This document shows positions 25,721 through 33,761 of a stretch of 64,000 bases of DNA, in pieces. Source of the DNA: Paenibacillus sp. HWE-109. GTDB taxonomy: Bacteria; Bacillota; Bacilli; Paenibacillales; NBRC-103111. Numbering within the stretch: position 1 is the first letter of the stretch; the number at the start of each line of letters is the position of its first letter. The notes beneath the pieces are model-generated. The model had not been told where the DNA came from and ran no database searches. It saw only the letters and a program-made list of their open reading frames with translations. Both the position numbers and the translations under genes were made by a program. The stretch is from the NCBI RefSeq assembly GCF_022163125.1, contig NZ_CP091881.1:7883501-7947500 (forward strand), written 5' to 3'.

Positions 25721-25763
25721 ACTGTATATTTAATCCTTGAATTGTTGGACAAAATGGGGTACT

Positions 25764-25792
25764 TTGGAGAATGGGAATTAATGCCGCATAAT
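25764..25792 (+). promoter_or_regulatory. Predicted promoter of fabI
   Basis: TTGGAG (25764-25769), 17 bases, CATAAT (25787-25792). No FapR-type palindrome was found next to it. Confidence 0.45.
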
Positions 25793-25818
25793 CCAATGTT
25801 GAGAGGGGTTTTACTACC

Positions 25819-26589
25819 ATGAGTCAACTGTTAACCGGGAAAAATATACTTGTTATGGGGGTTGCCAACGATCGCAGTATCGCATGGGCAATTGCTCAAT
25901 CATTAGCAGCGCAAGGAGCTAACCTTGTATTTACGTTTGAAAATGAGCGTGTTGAAGAACGCGTTCGCAAATTGGCTGACACGATTCCGGGCTCAACACT
26001 GATGCCTTGTAACGTAACTGTGGATGCTGAGATTGAAACGCTAGCTTTTACGCTCAAAGAGAAGTTCGGCGTGGTTCACGGTCTCGTACATAGTATTGCT
26101 TTTGCCAAAACAGAAGAACTGGACGGGCTGTTTGTTGATACTTCGCGTGATGGCTTCGCTTTGGCTCATGATATCAGCGCTTACTCGCTAGTAGCTGTGG
26201 CTAAGCGTATCTATCCGCTGATGACAGAAGGTGGCAGCATCATGACGATGACCTACCTCGGCGCTGAACGCGCGATGAAGAATTACAACGTCATGGGCGT
26301 AGCCAAAGCCGCGCTGGAAGCCAGCGTACGCTATCTGGCTGCTGATTTGGGCCAATTCGGAATCCGCGTCAACGGGATCTCCGCAGGACCAATCCGTACC
26401 TTGGCTGCCAAAGGCATCAAGGACTTCAACTCCATTCTGCGTCAAGTGGAAGAGAAAGCGCCGCTGCGCAAAACGACCGATACAGCGGAAGTTGGGGATA
26501 CAGCGATGTTCCTTATGAGCAACCTTTCACGTGGAATCACGGGCGAAGTGATTTATGTGGATGGCGGATACCACATCGTCGGAATCTAA
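25819..26589 (+). CDS. fabI: Enoyl-[acyl-carrier-protein] reductase (NADH), FabI type
   Basis: 256 residues. It catalyses the last reduction of fatty acid elongation and is the target of triclosan. Short-chain dehydrogenase fold with the variant nucleotide motif GVANDRSIAWAIAQSLA, the catalytic Tyr and Lys in YNVMGVAKAALEASVRYLA, and the C-terminal GEVIYVDGGYHIVGI. ATG 25819 follows GAGAGGGG. Complete and monocistronic, with a terminator at 26604. Confidence 0.95.
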   Translation: MSQLLTGKNILVMGVANDRSIAWAIAQSLAAQGANLVFTFENERVEERVRKLADTIPGSTLMPCNVTVDAEIETLAFTLKEKFGVVHGLVHSIAFAKTEELDGLFVDTSRDGFALAHDISAYSLVAVAKRIYPLMTEGGSIMTMTYLGAERAMKNYNVMGVAKAALEASVRYLAADLGQFGIRVNGISAGPIRTLAAKGIKDFNSILRQVEEKAPLRKTTDTAEVGDTAMFLMSNLSRGITGEVIYVDGGYHIVGI

Positions 26590-26603
26590 AAAAATAGCGG
26601 AAA

Positions 26604-26638
26604 GCATCCGCATTGCCTAACGGCGATGCGGATTTTTT
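26604..26638 (+). terminator. Terminator after fabI
   Basis: ATCCGCAT-GCC and GGC-ATGCGGAT stem with TAAC loop, followed by TTTTTT. Confidence 0.85.
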
Positions 26639-26762
26639 GTCTTTGGCTTAAAAAATGTAAAAATGTACGAATAAATTGGGATGAAACGCACTAGTATTTA
26701 AAACGTATAATTTACTATACTTAAAGTACTTTGAAACTAATGAAAAGAAAGAGTTGATATAA

Positions 26763-27623
26763 ATGGTTAATGGCGAGGCGGAACCGTTCGTAGTAGGGAG
26801 CAAAAGCTTTACGGCGGTGGCGATTAATACAGCAGCGAAGGCAGGGCAATGGATTAAAACCAAATTAGGGGATATCAACCGAGTCGACACGAAATTCTCG
26901 TCACAGGATTTGGTTACAGAAGTCGACAAAGGGTCTGAGAAACTGATCCGCAACTTGATCTTGACGCATTTCCCAGACCACTCTATTCTGGGCGAAGAAG
27001 GCGTAGCACCAGGTCCTGAGGCTTCCGCTAAGGCGCTGCAGGCGATGTCCGACGAGGAATACCTCTGGATCGTAGATCCCATCGACGGCACAACGAACTT
27101 CGTTCACGGTTTTCCTTTCTACTCGGTTTCCATCGCGTTAGCCCACAGAGGTGAGGTCATTGTAGGTGTCGTTTATGATCCTACGCGAGACGAATTATTC
27201 GTCGCAGAGAAGGGCAAGGGCGCCTATAGACATGGGAAGAAAACGGAAGTATCACTTGAGGACCAATTGTCTCTGAGCTTGGTTGCTACCGGATTTCCAG
27301 CTGATCGCCAAGGAGCTCTGGTTACAAATCTCAAAGGGGTGCAAGCCCTTTCTCCTAAAGTGCGCAACCTTCGTGTTGCCGGATCTGCTGCTCTGCACTT
27401 GGCTTACGTGGCTGCAGGACGTCTCAGCGGCTTCTGGGAGATCGGTTTGAACTCCTGGGATATTGCAGCAGGCGCGCTGTTAATTCAGGAGTCAGGCGGT
27501 CAAGTGACGGATACGGAAGGCAAGCCTTACAATCTGGCTGTTCGGAACGTAATGGCAACCAATGGAAAGATTCATGCTGAGCTGGGGCAGGAGCTTGCTG
27601 CTGCAGAAGCCACTGGTTTCTAA
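26763..27623 (+). CDS. suhB: Inositol monophosphatase family protein
   Basis: 286 residues. Metal-binding motifs of the family are GEEG (from ILGEEGVAPG), the signature WIVDPIDGTTNFVHGFPFYS and the late WDIAAGALLIQESGG. Members dephosphorylate myo-inositol-1-phosphate, and some act on NADP, FBP or PAP, so the substrate is open. ATG 26763 is preceded by AAAGAG. The suhB symbol is by homology only. Confidence 0.9.
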   Translation: MVNGEAEPFVVGSKSFTAVAINTAAKAGQWIKTKLGDINRVDTKFSSQDLVTEVDKGSEKLIRNLILTHFPDHSILGEEGVAPGPEASAKALQAMSDEEYLWIVDPIDGTTNFVHGFPFYSVSIALAHRGEVIVGVVYDPTRDELFVAEKGKGAYRHGKKTEVSLEDQLSLSLVATGFPADRQGALVTNLKGVQALSPKVRNLRVAGSAALHLAYVAAGRLSGFWEIGLNSWDIAAGALLIQESGGQVTDTEGKPYNLAVRNVMATNGKIHAELGQELAAAEATGF

Positions 27624-27637
27624 GGTACCAATACTTG

Positions 27638-27663
27638 AAAGAGTCACTGATGTGGCTCTTTTT
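27638..27663 (+). terminator. Terminator after suhB
   Basis: AAAGAG-CAC/GTG-CTCTTT hairpin with TGAT loop running into TTTTT. Confidence 0.75.
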
Positions 27664-27733
27664 GCGTAGATAAGGGAGATTTTGGTTCATAGATTCGGCA
27701 AGTTAGAGTCTGGTGTAAACGGTTCATATGCAC

Positions 27734-27770
27734 TATAATATGAGATATCAGTTATATTTAAACGTTTCAA
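27734..27770 (+). promoter_or_regulatory. kdgK promoter -10 and LacI-family operator candidate
   Basis: A perfect TATAAT is at 27734-27739. The palindrome TTTAAACGTTTCAA at 27757-27770, centred on AAACGTTT, lies just downstream of it, where a KdgR-like repressor would block transcription. Confidence 0.5.
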
Positions 27771-27819
27771 TTAACGGACTATGCCTATGCATATTCGGGA
27801 AATGAATGGGAGAGCTTCT

Positions 27820-28797
27820 ATGACGACCAATACACTTGTACAAGCAGGAAACAGCCCTGACATTGTCACTTTTGGTGAAACGATGGCGCTGCTTATGCCT
27901 TCCGGCGGGAAGGGGTTGGAATATTCTTCTGAGCTTCATAGCTTGTTTGGCGGTGCGGAAAGCAACTTGGCGATCGGCATCTCGCGTCTAGGAGGCAAGG
28001 TGGGTTGGTTCGGGCGGTTAGGGAAAGACCCTCTCGGCCGGATGATTTTCAAGAAACTCCGTGGCGAAGGCATCGATGTTTCAAGAGCTGAATTGACGGC
28101 AGATGCACCGACCGGTCTAATGATGCGCGAAGTGCTTATGGGCAAAACATCGGTCTATTATTACCGCAAGAATTCGGCGGCCAGTCAGACGGGTGTGAAA
28201 CATTTGGATGAAGCCTATATTGCTGGAGCGAAAATTCTGCACATGACCGGTATTACGCCTGCTCTGAGCGAATCCTGCAAAGAAGCAGTGTTCGAATCTG
28301 TTCGTCTGGCCCGCAAACATGGTGTGAAGGTTAGCTTCGATCCTAATTTGCGCCTAAAACTGTGGAGCATCGAAGAAGCACGTCCTGTGCTGCTCGAGCT
28401 GGCTCAGCTATCGGATATTTTCTTGCCTGGTCTGGATGAGTTGAAGCTGCTTTATCAAACAGAGGATTGGGATGTTATCGTCAGCAAACTTCGTGAATTG
28501 TCGGCGATCTCGATCGTCAAAGGCGGGGAGAACGAGACTTATGTTGTTACCCCAGATGCCATTACAGCTGTGCCTTATTTCAAGGCGGAGCAGGTGGTTG
28601 ATACAGTTGGCGCAGGAGACGGGTTTTGTGCTGGCTTCTTGGTTGGCTTGACCAAAGGGTTTGAGTATGCGGAAGCCGTGCGTATCGGCAATTTGGTGGG
28701 CTCCTTGATCGTTCAGACAGAAGGCGATTGGGAGGGCGCTCCAACTTGGGAACAAGTGGATGCCGTTCTCAATGATGTTAAGCATATCGAACGTTAA
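27820..28797 (+). CDS. kdgK: 2-keto-3-deoxygluconate kinase (PfkB family)
   Basis: 325 residues from ATG 27820 (GGGAGAG at 27808-27814); the upstream in-frame ATG 27781 has no ribosome site. It phosphorylates KDG to KDPG. PfkB signatures: GGAESNLAIGISRLGG at the N-terminus and the C-terminal DTVGAGDGFCAGFLVG with the catalytic aspartate. The KDPG aldolase gene follows at 37-base distance, so together they complete the lower part of pectin/glucuronate catabolism. The LacI-type palindrome upstream suggests substrate induction. Confidence 0.92.
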   Translation: MTTNTLVQAGNSPDIVTFGETMALLMPSGGKGLEYSSELHSLFGGAESNLAIGISRLGGKVGWFGRLGKDPLGRMIFKKLRGEGIDVSRAELTADAPTGLMMREVLMGKTSVYYYRKNSAASQTGVKHLDEAYIAGAKILHMTGITPALSESCKEAVFESVRLARKHGVKVSFDPNLRLKLWSIEEARPVLLELAQLSDIFLPGLDELKLLYQTEDWDVIVSKLRELSAISIVKGGENETYVVTPDAITAVPYFKAEQVVDTVGAGDGFCAGFLVGLTKGFEYAEAVRIGNLVGSLIVQTEGDWEGAPTWEQVDAVLNDVKHIER

Positions 28798-28833
28798 CTT
28801 ACAGAGTCATTTCAAAGAGAAGGGAAGATTCCA

Positions 28834-29496
28834 GTGAAGAAAATTAAATTGGTTCAGCAAATATCAAATGAGGGCGTTGTTGCCGTACTGCGTGGCGAAA
28901 CGCCGGAAGAAGTTGTCGAAATGGCGGATCAAGCCATTGCGGGCGGTATTAAGGTCATCGAAGTGACGATGACCGTGCCTTTCGCGCTGCGCGCTATCGA
29001 GACGCTGGCGAAGCGCTACTCGAGCACCGCGCAGGACGCGTCCAAGTACGCGATTATCGGGGTGGGCACCGCCCTAGACCCGGAGACAGCGCGTGCCGCG
29101 ATCCTCAGCGGGGCCGAATTCGTTGTCGGCCCCGCGTTGAACCCGCACACGGTTGCGCTGTGCAACCGTTACCGCGTGCCCGTCATGCCAGGATGCATGA
29201 CGATTCAAGAAATTCAGACGGCGCTTGAGCTCGGCGTCGATATCGTAAAGCTGTTCCCAGGCAATCTCTACTCGCCGGGAATGATCAAGGCCATCAAAGG
29301 TCCGCTGCCGCAGGCGAACATTATGCCAACCGGCGGGGTGTCGCTGAGCAACCTCGCCGAATGGATCCAAGCCGGCGCAGTTGCCGTCGGCATCGGTTCC
29401 GATTTGACCAGCGAAGCGGTCAAAACCGGCAACTACAGTCTTGTCGCCGACAAGGCTGCCCAATATATTGAGGCCTACAAAGCAGCCAAGAAGTAG
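28834..29496 (+). CDS. kdgA: KDPG/KHG aldolase
   Basis: 220 residues from GTG 28834 after AAGGGAAG. It splits 2-keto-3-deoxy-6-phosphogluconate to pyruvate and glyceraldehyde 3-phosphate. The Schiff-base lysine is in DIVKLFPGN, with the catalytic glutamate in VIEVTMTVPFAL. IGVGTALDPETARAAILSGA and the phosphate-binding MPTGGVSLSN are present. Same transcript as kdgK. The middle of the gene (about 28985-29420) is unusually GC-rich. Confidence 0.93.
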   Translation: MKKIKLVQQISNEGVVAVLRGETPEEVVEMADQAIAGGIKVIEVTMTVPFALRAIETLAKRYSSTAQDASKYAIIGVGTALDPETARAAILSGAEFVVGPALNPHTVALCNRYRVPVMPGCMTIQEIQTALELGVDIVKLFPGNLYSPGMIKAIKGPLPQANIMPTGGVSLSNLAEWIQAGAVAVGIGSDLTSEAVKTGNYSLVADKAAQYIEAYKAAKK

Positions 29497-29506
29497 GAAA
29501 AACGTA

Positions 29507-29538
29507 CGCTCCGTCGAAATATAGACGGAGCGTTTTTT
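29507..29538 (+). terminator. Terminator after kdgA
   Basis: CGCTCCGTC (29507-29515) and GACGGAGCG (29524-29532) pair perfectly and are followed by TTTTTT. Confidence 0.88.
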
Positions 29539-29560
29539 GATGAGAGAAAGGAAGCGAATG

Positions 29561-30406
29561 ATGAAGGTTAGCCAAGCAAAGCTGCTGCTGAAAGTAGAGC
29601 AGTTGGAGGCATCCATCGGCTTTTATACGGATCAACTAGGTTGGCGTTTAGTTGAGCGAGCTGATGCGGTACAAGCGGCTGTTTTGCTGCAAATCGTGAA
29701 GGACTACCGTGTTGTTGTAACCGCGCATGGCTGCTCATCGAACTGGCTTCAGCCTAAGCCATCCTGCCCCAAACCAGGTGATCTCGTCTACATTGGTGTT
29801 GCCTCCGTAAACGAGGTGCATCAATTTCTGTTGGAGCGGGGTGTCCCAAATCTCAGGAAAGAGGAAGACCCAGGCCACATTCGGAAACTGTTTGTGCCTA
29901 CCCCTGATGGATACTTGTTGGTGTATTGGGAAGAGTTATTTGCATCGAACGAAGAGATTCTAGCCATGTATCATGGTGGAATTGCTGAACTGGAAGAAGC
30001 CGTAGCGCACTTATCGGAGGAGCAACTTGATCTCCAAGAAGCACCAGGCAAGTGGTCAATACGTGAACAAGTGCTGCATGTGATTGATCTGGAACTGGTG
30101 ACCATTCATAAAGTGAAATTCGCGCTAGCTGAACCAGGACGCTCGTATATGGGCAATTCCTTTTCGCAGGATGATTGGAGTGTTGGGCTCCGCTATGCCA
30201 GTCGGCCTATTTGCGATGAAGTCCATATGTTCCGGGCTTTGCGTCAGCATATTTTGAATCTGTGCGCCTGCCTGCCGGATGCGTTGGGGCGAACCGTAGT
30301 AACGTCCGTAGATCGTGAAGAAACCGTGGCGAAGCTGCTCAAAATGATGGCAGGCCACGCGTCGCACCATATCCGCGCGATATGGCGCATTCGAAGCAGT
30401 GAGTAG
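29561..30406 (+). CDS. VOC (glyoxalase-like)-DinB fusion protein
   Basis: 281 residues from ATG 29561 (AAAGGA at 29547-29552; ATG 29558 is also possible). The N-terminal 115 residues look like a vicinal-oxygen-chelate domain (KLLLKVEQLEASIGFYTDQLGW, then FVPTPDGYLLVYWEE). The C-terminal part from about 130 is a DinB four-helix domain with the three metal histidines in VLHVIDLE and GHASHHIRAIW. Both families are metal-dependent; DinB proteins often act as thiol-dependent transferases, VOC proteins as resistance or thiol transferases. The joined arrangement is uncommon. Substrate unknown. Confidence 0.82.
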   Translation: MKVSQAKLLLKVEQLEASIGFYTDQLGWRLVERADAVQAAVLLQIVKDYRVVVTAHGCSSNWLQPKPSCPKPGDLVYIGVASVNEVHQFLLERGVPNLRKEEDPGHIRKLFVPTPDGYLLVYWEELFASNEEILAMYHGGIAELEEAVAHLSEEQLDLQEAPGKWSIREQVLHVIDLELVTIHKVKFALAEPGRSYMGNSFSQDDWSVGLRYASRPICDEVHMFRALRQHILNLCACLPDALGRTVVTSVDREETVAKLLKMMAGHASHHIRAIWRIRSSE

Positions 30407-30420
30407 AAATAAACATATAA

Positions 30421-30453
30421 AAACCCAAGTCCTCCGAGAGAGGATTTGGGTTT
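30421..30453 (+). terminator. Terminator after the VOC-DinB gene
   Basis: AAACCCAAGTCCTC and GAGGATTTGGGTTT form a stem of about 14 bp with one G-T pair and loop CGAGA. The T run is weak. Confidence 0.7.
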
Positions 30454-30600
30454 ATTGTTGATTTTCGCGGATGAAATTGATATGATAAAGAGTGATTTAT
30501 AATATATGGGATAAATAACATTATTATCCTAATATAATTATAGCACTAAAACAGCCTTCGTGTCAAATCACAGATCAAAGTGCAGAAAGAGGCGTTGTTT

Positions 30601-32961
30601 ATGCATTTATCCGAGCAGGATTGGGCAGCAGAAAAGCAAAGAGTAGAAGAAGTCACTGGGAAGATTCAGACAAAAATACAGGTGTTGGAGGAGCAGGTAA
30701 GCCAGGTGCAGTCCGACGTGGTTGAAATCCGCAAGCATTACTGGGATGACGTCACGATGGATATGAGCACGACGGAAGATGCCGTTGAATCGATCGCCAG
30801 CATTAGGCAACAAGCAGAAGTATTGTCTGAACGGGAGCGTACGCATCGACAGGCCTTCGCTGCTTTAGGGAAGATGAGGAAGCTGGTGCAATCACCGTAT
30901 TTTGGCCGAATTGATTTCAGGGAAAGAGATGAGCGCGGCGGAGATACTATTTATTTGGGAATTGCGGGCTTCTTAGATGAAGAGAAGGATGATTATTTGG
31001 TATACGATTGGCGAGCGCCTATTTCAAGCTTGTATTATGATTTTGCGCCAGGGGAAGTCACCTTTAGTACACCGAATGGTGCAGTAGAAGGGGAAATGCT
31101 GCTCAAACGCCAATTTGTCATTCGCGATCGGAAGATTCATCTCATGTTCGATACAGGTCTGACGATTGGTGATGAACTGCTGAAACAAGTGCTTAGTCGA
31201 AGCTCCGATGCACAGATGAAAACGATTGTTGCAACTATTCAAAAGGAGCAGAACCGCATTATTCGCAATGATCAAGCAAGAATGCTTATCGTGCAGGGGG
31301 TTGCAGGCAGTGGAAAGACATCGGCCGCTTTGCAAAGAGTCGCCTATTTGCTGTATAAGCATCGGGATCAACTGAGCTCAGATCAAATGGTGTTGTTTTC
31401 GCCCAATCCGTTGTTCAATCATTATGTTTCAACGGTATTGCCAGAACTGGGTGAAGAAAATATGCAGCAGACGACTTATCAGGCCTATTTGGAGCATCGG
31501 TTGGGGGATAGATTTGAGATTGAGGACTCTTTTACGCAGTTGGAATATGTATTGCAGGAACAAGATGCAGGAGGCGCAGCCGCTTATCAAGCTCGGTTAA
31601 GTGGGATTCGCTTTAAATCATCTTCCGCGTTCCTGGCAATCGTTCAGGCATACCAACTGGGTTTGCAGCAGGAGGGGATGCTGTTTAACCCCATCGTGTT
31701 TCGTGATCGAGAGATCGTGAGTGCCGATAAGTTAGTGAAGAGATTTTATAGCTATGATAGCGTGATTCGAATCCCGAACCGTTTGGAGCTTATGCAGGGG
31801 TGGCTGCTGGAGCAGTTGGAGCGGTTTGCTGAGCAGGAACGTGAGGCTGCTTGGGTCGAAGATGAGATTGAGCTCCTGAGCAGTGAGGACTATCATCGCG
31901 CATTTGAGCGGCTGCGCAAGATGGAGAGAGGCGATGGTGTCACATTTGATGATTATGAGCAGGAACGCGTGCTGTTGGCTCGGATGGTCATCAAGGAGCA
32001 ATTGAAGCCAGTGCGCGATGCGGTGAAGAGGTTGAAATTTATTGATCTGACGGGCTTGTACGTGCAGCTGCATGATGGGTTGATTGCCGAAGAGCAGGCG
32101 CACTGGTCTGCTGTTCATGAGCGGACACATGAGGAACTGTCCAATGGCAGGTTGCCCTATGAGGACGCTACGCCGCTCTTGTACCTCATGGAAGCGGTCT
32201 GCGGTTTCCAGACGAACGGTGCTGTGCGCCACGTTATCATTGATGAGGCGCAGGACTATTCTCCGTTTCAGCTGGCTTACCTGAAACGGCTCTTCCCGCG
32301 CTGTCGCATGACAGCGCTCGGAGATCTGGGCCAGGCGATCTATGCGCACGCTTCCGCGTACAGCGATATGGAGCCGATCGCCAGCCTGTATGGACCGGAA
32401 CAAACGGAGGTCATCCGTTTGTTCCGGAGCTACCGCTCCACGCGCGAGATCGTGGAGTTCACCCGCGGCATCGTGCCCGGCGGCGATGCCATAGAGCCCT
32501 TCACACGCGGCGGCGCTAAGCCGCGGGTCATCCAAGCCAGCGATCGCGGATCGCTGCATAGCCTGCTGGCAGCCGAGGTGGAGCGGCTGCGCGGTGAAGG
32601 CTATGCCTCCGTCGCGATCATAACCAAGACCGCGAGCGAGGGGCGGCTCGCGCATGAAGCCCTTGAGCCCATGGTGGCTGCGCCGCTGGTGCTCGTCACC
32701 AAACATAGCCCGACCTTCGAGTCGGGCGTCCTCGTCATCCCTTCGTATTTGGCGAAGGGAGTTGAGTTCGATGCCGTCCTGGTCTATGATGGTTCCCATC
32801 ATCAGTACGGCCGCGAGAACGACCGCAAGCTGTTCTACACCGCTTGCACCAGAGCTATGCACGAACTGCGCATCTTCTCGCTCGGCGAACCGTGTCGGTG
32901 GATCACAGATCAATCCCCCGACACTTATGAATTCGTGGTGGGGGAGGAATTTGTTGAGTGA
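30601..32961 (+). CDS. helD: RNA polymerase recycling motor HelD (UvrD-like ATPase)
   Basis: 786 residues from ATG 30601 with AAAGAGG upstream (a GTG 21 bases earlier precedes that site). The N-terminal coiled-coil arm (about 8-95) is the part that enters RNA polymerase in HelD. Walker A is GVAGSGKT at 233-240. Later motifs include HVIIDEAQDYSPFQLAYLKRL, ALGDLGQAIYA, RLFRSYRST, and the C-terminal ARG-type TACTRAMHELRIF. HelD removes stalled RNA polymerase from DNA using ATP. The last third, from about 32250, is far more GC-rich than the rest. The palindrome array begins only 15 bases after its stop. Confidence 0.92.
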   Translation: MHLSEQDWAAEKQRVEEVTGKIQTKIQVLEEQVSQVQSDVVEIRKHYWDDVTMDMSTTEDAVESIASIRQQAEVLSERERTHRQAFAALGKMRKLVQSPYFGRIDFRERDERGGDTIYLGIAGFLDEEKDDYLVYDWRAPISSLYYDFAPGEVTFSTPNGAVEGEMLLKRQFVIRDRKIHLMFDTGLTIGDELLKQVLSRSSDAQMKTIVATIQKEQNRIIRNDQARMLIVQGVAGSGKTSAALQRVAYLLYKHRDQLSSDQMVLFSPNPLFNHYVSTVLPELGEENMQQTTYQAYLEHRLGDRFEIEDSFTQLEYVLQEQDAGGAAAYQARLSGIRFKSSSAFLAIVQAYQLGLQQEGMLFNPIVFRDREIVSADKLVKRFYSYDSVIRIPNRLELMQGWLLEQLERFAEQEREAAWVEDEIELLSSEDYHRAFERLRKMERGDGVTFDDYEQERVLLARMVIKEQLKPVRDAVKRLKFIDLTGLYVQLHDGLIAEEQAHWSAVHERTHEELSNGRLPYEDATPLLYLMEAVCGFQTNGAVRHVIIDEAQDYSPFQLAYLKRLFPRCRMTALGDLGQAIYAHASAYSDMEPIASLYGPEQTEVIRLFRSYRSTREIVEFTRGIVPGGDAIEPFTRGGAKPRVIQASDRGSLHSLLAAEVERLRGEGYASVAIITKTASEGRLAHEALEPMVAAPLVLVTKHSPTFESGVLVIPSYLAKGVEFDAVLVYDGSHHQYGRENDRKLFYTACTRAMHELRIFSLGEPCRWITDQSPDTYEFVVGEEFVE

Positions 32962-32976
32962 ACTAGTACTATAATC

Positions 32977-33596
32977 GCTATCCCTTTGGCTCAGGGAGGC
33001 GTTGTCGAAGATTCATTCCTGAGGGGAAGGGATAGTGGAAGCAGAGCAGCTAAAGTCGCTATCCCCATCGCTCAGGTCGGAGGAATGTGAGATCTAACCT
33101 GAGTTGAGGGGATAGTGGAAGCGGGCGAACTATAGCCGCTATCCCCACCGCTCAGACAGGAGGAATGTGAGATCTAACCTGAGTTGAGGGGATAGTGGAA
33201 GCAAGCGAGCTATAAACGCTATCCCCACCGCTCAGACAAGAGGAATGTGAGACCTAACCTGAGGTAAGGGGATAGTGGAAGCAGGTGAGCTAAAGCCGCT
33301 ATCCCCACCGCTCAGGCCGGAGGAATGTGAGACCTAGCCTGAGGGAATGGGATAGTGGAGCAGGCGAACTATAGCCGCTATCCCCACCGCTCAGGCAGAA
33401 GGAATTGAGATACTCCCTGAGGTAAGGGGATAGTGGAAGCAGGCGAACGATAGCCGCTATCCCCACCGCTCAGGCAGAAGGAATTGAGATACTCCTTGAG
33501 GTAAGGGGATAGTGGAAGCAGGCCGAACTATAGCCGCTATCCCCACCGCTCAGGCCGGAGGAATCTGAGACTTAACCTGAGGGAAGGGGATAGTGG
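32977..33596 (+). repeat. Eight-unit tandem palindrome array, about 80-bp period
   Basis: Units begin with GCTATCCC at 32977, 33058, 33138, 33218, 33298, 33377, 33456 and 33536. Each folds as CCGCTATCCCC / GGGGATAGTGG, a 4x4 internal loop, CTCAGG / CCTGAG, and a loop of about 20 nt. Spacers of about 20 nt (GAAGC...GAACTATAG) separate the hairpins. The first unit differs in both arms in a compensated way. It lies between convergent helD and gltB; 33597-33714 shows nothing else. Confidence 0.92.
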
Positions 33597-33714
33597 TTGC
33601 TCGTGTCCAGCTCCGTCATCTCTTACCGTGTGGAAGCAAGGTTTTTTTCGTTTTCCCAAGCAGCTTCCAAGCGATGTTTTGAGTGGCTTATAGGCAGCGG
33701 CACGCACAACATGC

Positions 33715-33755
33715 AAAAAGCTCCACAAGACCAACGAGGGTCTTGTGGAGCTTTT
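33715..33755. terminator. Terminator of glutamate synthase (bidirectional)
   Basis: AAAAGCTCCACAAGACC and GGTCTTGTGGAGCTTTT are perfect 17-base arms around a 6-nt loop. Confidence 0.92.
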
Positions 33756-33761
33756 AGTTAT

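Noticed and set aside
31732..32913. Long minus-strand frame of 393 codons
   Set aside because: It lies opposite helD in the GC-rich part, where stop codons are rare. The helD frame has clear helicase motifs and the antisense protein resembles nothing.
33080..33590. GGAGGAATGTGA in the loops of the 33-kb repeats as start-stop peptides
   Set aside because: The Shine-Dalgarno is too close to the ATG and the sequence is lost in several units (GGAATTGAG, GGAATCTGAG).
32977..33596. CRISPR array
   Set aside because: The units are palindromic hairpins with conserved spacers rather than short repeats separated by unique spacers, and no cas gene is present.
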